A DNA stretch of 64,000 nt from Rebecca billardiae RCC1528 (taxonomy: Eukaryota; Haptophyta), in contig OZ251236.1 in the NCBI GenBank assembly GCA_965240325.2, positions 1,550,001 through 1,614,000 of the forward strand, read 5' to 3'. Position numbers and translations under genes: made by a program. Positions within the stretch are counted from its first letter, which is position 1; the number at the start of each line of letters is the position of its first letter. Below the pieces are notes generated by a model that was not told where the DNA came from, did no database searches, and saw only the letters and a list, made by a program, of their open reading frames with translations. This document shows, piece by piece, positions 62,101 to 64,000 of this stretch.

Positions 62101-64000
62101 CCGAGCGTCTCGCTGCTGAGCGCGGTGCTCACGGCGCTTCTCACCGCGGCCCTCTCGTTCCCCGCGCTCGCGCTCTTCCGGCTGCTCTTCCGCTGGGGGT
62201 ACGGCCGGCGCTCGGCGCCGCTCTCGAAGCGCGTGTTCGCCACGTTCCTCCGCGCCGAGCTCGCGCAGCGCGAGCGCGAGCGCGCGCCCTTCTCCACCGC
62301 CGTCAAGACGAGCGTGCGCACCGGCGCGTACCTGCGGCCCGCGCTGCCGCGCACCAACTCGGACCGGCGCGGCGACGGCGGCGCGCTGCGCGCCGCCGCG
62401 CCCGCCGACCTCGAGCTCGCGCGCGAGTTCGCGCGGCGCGCGTCGATCGAGGCGGAGCGCTCCTCCATGCCGAGCATGCCCGGGCTCGCGCCGGTCACGC
62501 TGCCCGGCATGCCCGGCCGCTCGTCGCCGCGCGCCAAGCCGCGGCCGCCGCCGGCGGCGGGCATGACGGTGCGCCGGCCGGGCGGGCCCCGCGCCACCGG
62601 CCAGCTGCCGCCGAGCATGGCAGCGTCGATGGCGGCGACGGCGGCGGTGGCGGCGGCGGCGGGCGCTTCGGAGGGCGAGCGCACCGACGCGCCCGCCGCG
62701 GCCACGGCCGCCAAGCCGGGCAGCCTCTTCGCGCCGCGGGCGGTGGCCGTGCCGAGTGCCGACGCGTTCAAGCAGGCGCGAGTCACGCCCGTGCCCACCG
62801 CGGGCGCGCTCGACCCCGGCTCGTTCGGCCGGCACAGGAAGTCGGACGAGGACGAGTTCGAGGCGAGCGGCAGCTTCAACCAAGCGTCGTCCGAGCGCGC
62901 CGCCCGGCGCGCGGTCGCCGCGTCGCTCAGCGTCTCGCTCCGGGGCACGAGCGCGCACGCGGAGGCGGAGCGCGTGGCCGCGGCCGAGCCGCCGTCCGCG
63001 CTCGGCCTCGTGCGCGACTTTGCCGACGTGGCGTCGAACCGTCACGGCCGCTCGCCGCACCCCGGCTCGCCGCCGCTGAGGCGCGATGACGCGCCGCTCA
63101 CGCCCAGCGGCCTCGCGGGTCAGCGCCGCCCGCACTCGCGCCCCTCCTCGGCATCGTGCGCCGCCATCTCCGCCGCGTCCACCCCGCGTGCGAGCGCAGC
63201 AGACGGCGAGGAGGCGGGTGCGACCGAGGAGGCGGAGGCGGCGATGCGCACGAGCATTAGCGAGGTGCTGCCCACGCCCCCGCCTAGCCCGCCGCCGCCG
63301 GGCGGTCCGGCGTTCTCGTTCAAGACGGGGCAGGTCCCCGCGCCCACCGACCTGCCGCCCGCCGCCGGTCCCGCCGCCGCTGCTGCGGAGGAGGAGGCGG
63401 AGGGCGGCGGTCTGGACGAGCAGACGGTCGCGCTGCTCAAGCTCAAGTTCGAGGCGTTCGACGCGGACGACAACGGCTCGGTGGACGGCACCGAGTTCGG
63501 CGCGCTGCTCGAGTCGCTCGGCTTCCGGCTGCGCCCGCGCCGCGTCAAGCAGCTCGCCTCGGAGCTGGACACCAACGGCAACGGGCTGATCGGCTTCGAC
63601 GAGCTGTGCGACTGGTACGAGAGGATGGTCGCGGACGAGGCCGCAAAGGAGGCGCGCCGCGCGGCGGGCTGGCAAGGCCGCGTGCGCCGCGTGCTGCGCA
63701 GGCTGACGCCGCCGCCACTCGTCAAGCTCTTGCTCGCGTGGCTGGCGATGTGGGCCATCTTCGTCGTGCTCGCGCTGCTCGCGGTCGCGTACGCGCTCAC
63801 GTTTGGCGCGCAGCAGACGCGCTGGCTCCTCTTCAGCTGGACGTTCGCCGAGGTGCAGACGCTCGGGCTGGAGGAGCCGGTCATCATCGCGATCACCGTG
63901 CTCGCGCCCATCCTCTTCGACCGGCTGCTCTCGCAGGGCGGCGCGACGGGCGAGGCGATCAACGAGCTGCTCGCGACGACCGTCGCGACGGCCGTCACCG
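47119..64000 (+). CDS. Giant gene C: third paralogue, truncated by the window edge
   Basis: The frame opened by the ATG at 47119 is the same frame as the conserved C-terminal sequence at 64000, giving 5627 complete codons. By comparison with B only seven more codons and the stop are missing. The order of domains is identical to B: signal peptide, six FG-GAP repeats, stalk at residues 438-2660, TIG domains from 3290, GPS from 4618 (HL/T with T at 61081-61083), EF-hands from 63460, and TM5 at the edge. Head differences from B are few: DGDEF for DRDEF, and VGARWDDDGFDKAGA for VGAPWDDDGFNKAGA. The 3' half carries many private substitutions, such as PFLAYD, GSGMGEC, DEGRVLIEVPGLEGAGG, PRTNSDRR, RPPPAAGMTV, WYERMV and IFVVLALLA. 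It is probably functional, since frame, GPS triad and EF loops are intact. Confidence 0.83.
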   Translation, partial: MRVPQPVLLAAVLLAALPATRAQTSPPPSPPPSPPPSPTAVVLGQTKISATQGGLAQALQDGDEFGTAVASLGDVDGDGVPDAFVGAPWDAINANIGGAGYVLLMNAEGTVKAETRIAEQEGGFTESFSGQAHFIGGSAAGLGDLDGDGVPDMLMAQGDKAGSTIWTLFLNTDGTVKSYVKIAPGEGDLADLGTDKFGNTVAVLGDVDGDGVVDALVGAGRRDTQSAFVLFLRTDGSAKGYQEISEAAGGLAASPFVNGTWGNAVCAAGDVNGDGIPDAAVGDEKYEDGGLKYGALYVLMLHRNGTVKAEAFISKDELSLLAAGHKLGSACEGLGDLDGDGVPDLAVGAKEAGSGEQGGVFILNLNSDGSVKASAEISQGVGGLSASGLDELDQFGSGLGFLGDLDGDGSPELMVGARWDDDGFDKAGAVYVLTLATPPSSPKPPPSPPPSSPPPSPPPSPPPSPPPPSPPPSPPPSPPPPKAPPSPPPSPPPTPPPSPPPSPPPSPSPPKPPPSPPPSPPPSPPPSPPPSPPPSPPPSPPPSPPPSPPPPKPPPSPPPSPPPSPPPSPPPSPPPSPSPPKPPPSPPPSPPPTPPPSPPPSPPPNPSPPSPPPSPPPSPPPSPPPSPPPSPPPSPPPPSPPPSPPPSPPPSPPPSPPPSPPPSPPPSPPPSPPPSPPPPSPPPSPPPSPPPSPPPSPPPPSPPPSPPPSPPPSPPPSPPPPTPPPSPPPTPPPSPPPSPPPPSPPPSPPPAPPPSPPPSPPPPSPPPSPPPSPPPSPPPSPPPSPPPSPPPSPPPSPPPPSPPPSPPPSPPPSPPPSPPPPSLPPSPPPSPPPSPPPSPPPPSPPPSPPPSPPPSPPPSPPPPSPPPSPPPSPPPSPPPSPPPPSPPPSPPPSPPPSPPPSPPPSPPPSPPPSPPPSPPPSPPPSPPPSPPPSPPPSPPPSPPPSPPPSPPPPSPPPSPPPSPPPSPPPSPPPPSPPPSPPPSPPPSPPPSPPPPTPPPSPPPTPPPSPPPSPPPPSPPPSPPPAPPPSPPPSPPPPSPPPSPPPSPPPSPPPSPPPSPPPSPPPSPPPSPPPPSPPPSPPPSPPPSPPPSPPPPSPPPSPPPSPPPSPPPSPPPPSPPPSPPPSPPPSPPPSPPPPSPPPSPPPSPPPSPPPSPPPPSPPPSPPPSPPPSPPPSPPPSPPPSPPPSPPPSPPPSPPPSPPPSPPPSPPPSPPPSPPPSPPPSPPPPSPPPSPPPSPPPSPPPSPPPPSPPPSPPPSPPPSPPPSPPPPTPPPSPPPTPPPSPPPSPPPPSPPPSPPPAPPPSPPPSPPPPSPPPSPPPSPPPSPPPPSPPPSPPPSPPPSPPPSPPPPSPPPSPPPSPPPSPPPSPPPSPPPSPPPSPPPSPPPSPPPSPPPSPPPSPPPPSPPPSPPPSPPPSPPPSPPPPSPPPSPPPSPPPSPPPSPPPPTPPPSPPPTPPPSPPPSPPPPSPPPSPPPAPPPSPPPSPPPPSPPPSPPPSPPPSPPPSPPPSPPPSPPPSPPPSPPPPSPPPSPPPSPPPSPPPSPPPPSPPPSPPPRPPPSPPPSPPPPSPPPSPPPSPPPSPPPSPPPPSPPPSPPPSPPPSPPPSPPPPSPPPSPPPSPPPSPPPSPPPSPPPSPPPSPPPSPPPSPPPSPPPSPPPSPPPSPPPSPPPSPPPSPPPPSSPPSPPPSPPPSPPPSPPPPIPPPSPPPSPPPSPPPSPPPPTPPPSPPPTPPPFPPPSPPPPSPPPSPPPAPPPSPPPSPPPPLPPPSPPPSPPPSPPPSPPPSPPPSPPPSPPPSPPPPSPPPSPPPSPPPSPPPSPPPPSPPPSPPPSPPPSPPPSPPPPSPPPSPPPSPPPSPPPSPPPPSPPPSPPPSPPPSPPPSPPPPSPPPSPPPSPPPSPPPSPPPPSPPPSPPPTPPPSPPPSPPPPSPPPSPPPSPPPSPPPSPPPPSPPPSPPPSPPPSPPPSPPPPSPPPSPPPSPPPSPPPSPPPPSSPPSPPPSPPPTPPPSPPPPSPPPSPPPTPPPSPPPSPPPPSPPPSPPPSPPPSPPPSPPPPSPPPSPPPTPPPSPPPSPPPPSPPPSPPPSPPPSPPPSPPPPSPPPSPPPSPPPSPPPSPPPPSPPPSPPPSPPPSPPPSPPPPSPPPSPPPSPPPSPPPSPPPPSPPPSPPPSPPPSPPPSPPPPSPPPSPPPSPPPSPPPSPPPPSPPPSPPPTPPPSPPPSPPPPSPPPIPPPSPPPAPPPSPPPPSPPPSPPPSPPPSPPPSPPPPSPPPSPPPAPPPSPPPPSPPPSPPPSPPPSPPPSPPPPSPPPSPPPSPPPNPPPSPPPSPPPSPPPAPPPSPPPPSPPPSPPPSPPPSPPPSPPPPSPPPSPPPSPPPVPPPSPPPPSPPPSPPPISPPSPPPSPPPPSPPPSPPPASPPAPPPSPPPPSPPPTPPPSPPPSPPPSPPPPGAPPSPPPSTPPLHPPAPPPSPPPSPPPSPPPQPPPPLPPPSPPPSPPPNPPPSPPPPSPPPAPPPAPPPQPPPSPPPPGLPPSPPPSPPPAPPPRPPPPSPPPNPPPSPPPSPPPNPPPPSPPPSPPPSPPPTPPPPGPPPSPPPAPPPQAPPPPPPTPPPSPPPSPPPSPPPLPPPPSPPRPPPFVPPPLPPSASPPPSAPPPSAPPSPPPLSPPPSPPGSSSYLGLTLDAEPSAYGTQAAQRALADGLASAAAIPAEWVGVVSVSAASVRVVLRVFQPSDPAAPDAAAALQALSAEGLGASLGVGVLVTPEPLVAGCSEPGAANYEPGVEVDDGSCVAHSPPPPASPPSAPPSPPPASPPPSPPPSPPPSPPPPSPPPLLPPPPRVAPFPPPSPPSPPPAPPPSPPPSPPPGAPPAPPPSAPPSAPPSEPPSAPPPAPPPSSPPQPPPRPPPRPPPPSPPPALPPPPRAEPFPPPAPPSPPPRPPPPRPPPSPPPSPPPLPPPPPPGTPPASPPSPPPPPPPHAPPLLPPSPPPSPPPMPPLPSLPPSPPPRPPPPSAPPSPPPPPRTEPFPPPAPPSPPPSPPPSPPPPSPPPSPPPSPPPSPPSPPPLPPPRDPPSAPPSAPPTPPPSPSPRPPPGAPPSSPPMPPPNLPPHAPPPHPPPSPPPGTPPPMPPPSPPPTPPPPSPPPSLPPPPRTEPFPPPAPPSPPPNPPPSPPPQSPPPSPSPPSSPSPPSPPPPPPPTTPPSEPPTTPPAPPPTPPPPPPPPAPPPRPPPVPPTPPPPPRTEPFPPPAPPSPPPSPPPSPPPSSPPPPPPSPPPSPPPGPPPHPPPSSPPPLPPPSPPPPPPPAIRVSVLGGSREGAPLGSDDAALELEGAGFDSLAGGAFGEIQCAFTRADGGGDGGGPLLSGATVLSDARLRCAMPAAASSGAPSAAGAYTVGLALGAVGASTDVDVSGLFGPVSFELYDMAAVSVLELRPPGGPVGGGTAVTLVGSGFAEYGEGQLCCVLGGGGCAAAATLLPPSAAAPTLSRARCVLPPPLGGAAGSVALELSLGGGSADSTTASALPFLAYDPPTLGSVSPASGDANGGTEVTIGGAGFDALAGGALLAVRFGDAPAQPPARVTAGEVVVSTRYGAAGRAQLRVSLNGQQFTPAAAATPPPAGALAFTFVGLHAPVLEGVAFNGAATLMVLRFDAQPTDRAGMGSGMGECSRVLDDDTVALVGGGAAAAAAAPPQCYWTDDSTLVARLSSATLVRAGSEVGVRAGALRPEQCGTPCAAALASAAARAAIDADAPCGEGVPCPTPVAAVSGPAVLSACPGASLALDGSASSRGGIGPAAFEWRVDPSRSARAASLNARLSALPARTPQLSLGGPGAASPTELGVSGSFVFVLRVTSFLGVPSAPAEWPVSRGDGASPILAIDGAPELRARASEPTLLSGRAELAPCWPPSFEPAMVFSWALEGAAQVGGGANASSSASAGELAAATDVLLARLASARTAVLQLPPHSLAAGWAYDLALTARMAAAPAQASTARVRVRVARQPLRAVIAGGDRRVPSSLRLAVDASASFDPDAPTADGGDGGMPPLSFAWSVANASSLEPVALEPSAANASGALFELAPGTLPPGVYALTVRVSAPGRAPAAASVTVEAVPGAVPTLGFEPLGRRKWPAVFDRNPERLTINARLDAASRALEAAGQARFSYEWSARRVGAAGALEPAGLDLADSERVTTTGAALRTVAIRSGALAPGATYAFRLAVLGGAQPAYTEVRVTINRPPYGGGLEVAPASGVALQTSFALYAAGWAEDDEEDLPLSYAFSHAPLGTDAVAAVAALGAASASASASALLPAGNRTLTVRVADALGGAAHAHAAVAVAPPGEGAGLLDSVLTRAYAAVATGAAETATQLVSALADALDATPAGGDNATVASATLAQLLELTAGAAEASAPTAEARAASASALAAVLEAAPPGAFDASAQTAGLEQVAALASQSAASGVDGPTAAALLRAADAALSADTDADAPLSAAEAEAVGGAATSAVGALAIALLAGAVSGEAPFEAVGKAINVSATRADAGALGNITLPGPGGAGSVGVPASVFGGVPLELLEGGVDVVLWSSARNVHGDPSTQANGTAVASGLVTPVFSVTLYSASAGLALTISDLPDEGRVLIEVPGLEGAGGAGEWGCVWWDEGASAWLDDGCETVVARADDGSLARYCACTHLTDFAGVAVPTDADAARTEVVEFNINTLSLDDAAAAVGVGSGPVLARNPYIFWLVVAMSAGCGLSVALFGARDLRDHARRKERIRRLLASEAGPAGGLPASPASPAKPSLFQRRAAKLQAEEDALFGGSPWRPAPADAPAAVGTHSRPASSSVPGPRLVAPADGGDAGGSVARAPAPLASISPEGSFAQRQPPQLSPRRGSDGAASRGGAEALGFADRLEARLDDLDDLVDETKRRAALTMQKYARGRKARALVDEASPQFRERKARASDRTRDHSLTKLVRLVGERLSTDHSLLGIWFADPEDAKRAELAQIFWNIAMLGLVITCMLYDASGGPPDASAAPSVSLLSAVLTALLTAALSFPALALFRLLFRWGYGRRSAPLSKRVFATFLRAELAQRERERAPFSTAVKTSVRTGAYLRPALPRTNSDRRGDGGALRAAAPADLELAREFARRASIEAERSSMPSMPGLAPVTLPGMPGRSSPRAKPRPPPAAGMTVRRPGGPRATGQLPPSMAASMAATAAVAAAAGASEGERTDAPAAATAAKPGSLFAPRAVAVPSADAFKQARVTPVPTAGALDPGSFGRHRKSDEDEFEASGSFNQASSERAARRAVAASLSVSLRGTSAHAEAERVAAAEPPSALGLVRDFADVASNRHGRSPHPGSPPLRRDDAPLTPSGLAGQRRPHSRPSSASCAAISAASTPRASAADGEEAGATEEAEAAMRTSISEVLPTPPPSPPPPGGPAFSFKTGQVPAPTDLPPAAGPAAAAAEEEAEGGGLDEQTVALLKLKFEAFDADDNGSVDGTEFGALLESLGFRLRPRRVKQLASELDTNGNGLIGFDELCDWYERMVADEAAKEARRAAGWQGRVRRVLRRLTPPPLVKLLLAWLAMWAIFVVLALLAVAYALTFGAQQTRWLLFSWTFAEVQTLGLEEPVIIAITVLAPILFDRLLSQGGATGEAINELLATTVATAVT
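48430..55098 (+). repeat. SPPP stalk repeat of gene C
   Basis: 6669 bases encode 2223 residues, exactly 249 bases (83 residues) fewer than in B. It includes the Lys-containing start shared with B and the same end, apart from a private PPSTPPLHPP where A and B read PPSPPPLHPP (near 54463). Confidence 0.92.
49275..52275 (+). repeat. Higher-order 822-bp repeat array in stalk of gene C
   Basis: The ACCGCCCACG landmark lies at 49275, 50097, 50919, 51444 and 52266. Spacings are 822, 822, 525 and 822 bases. The short third interval corresponds to the 774-base interval in B, so the whole B/C stalk length difference of 249 bases falls in this one block. Confidence 0.88.
55462..56985 (+). repeat. Second Pro-rich segment of gene C
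   Basis: This segment has the same 508-residue length and the same five R-x-x-PFPPP punctuation motifs as A and B. The absence of length change contrasts with the variable first stalk. Confidence 0.85.

Noticed and set aside
13054-64000. Array as an assembly duplication of one gene
   Set aside because: The copies carry private in-frame indels (126, 249 and 3 bp; 33 bp in the spacer) and many private substitutions, so they are separate loci. Copy number still needs long reads.
1-64000. tRNA, rRNA, insertion sequences or viral genes
   Set aside because: None was recognised by eye on either strand; a covariance-model search was not possible here.

Overview
This window is nuclear DNA from a very GC-rich unicellular eukaryote, most likely a microalga. 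The evidence is GT-AG introns, a UBR-type E3 ubiquitin ligase, a PEMT-type methyltransferase, polycystin-1-like receptors and thousands of Ser-Pro-Pro-Pro codons. A haptophyte, for example a pavlovophyte, would fit the base composition and domain combinations. That placement is inference; no lineage marker is present.

Layout. (1) 1-6341, plus strand: the 3' part of a UBR1/PRT6-like N-recognin E3 ligase, with two short introns near its 3' end. (2) About 6935-7897, plus strand: an unrecognised small protein with a signal peptide or anchor, paired cysteine motifs, one membrane segment and an IQ motif. (3) 8442-10862, minus strand: a PhoD-like alkaline phosphatase homologue whose metal-site motifs are altered throughout. 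It is divergent, across 166 bp, from (4) 11029-11664, plus strand: a phosphatidylethanolamine/phospholipid N-methyltransferase. (5) 11665-13053: intergenic DNA ending in an AT-rich island.

(6) From 13054 to the window end lies a head-to-tail array of three giant paralogues: A at 13054-28914 (5286 aa), B at 29425-46575 (5716 aa) and C at 47119 to beyond 64000 (at least 5627 aa; by comparison with B it lacks only its last 7 codons and stop). All share one order of parts: signal peptide; six FG-GAP repeats with DxDGDGxxD calcium loops; a 1888 to 2306-residue SPPP stalk; a small domain ending in a DDGSC motif; a second Pro-rich segment of about 508 residues; IPT/TIG domains; REJ/PKD-like region; GPS site with an intact HL/T cleavage triad; one membrane segment; IQ motif; two segments resembling polycystin-1 TM2-TM3; a cytosolic loop with two canonical EF-hands; and two last segments resembling polycystin-1 TM4-TM5. 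No PLAT domain and no polycystin channel pore are visible.

The array has a readable history. B and C share their promoter and spacer, their FG-GAP heads and an 822-bp higher-order repeat inside the stalk. A has its own 5' flank and a divergent head, yet it is almost identical to B over the last 9-10 kb, while C carries many private substitutions there. This mosaic is best explained by tandem duplication followed by gene conversion or unequal exchange. The working picture is a family of long-stalked, self-cleaving, Ca2+/calmodulin-responsive surface receptors that differ mainly in head sequence and stalk length.
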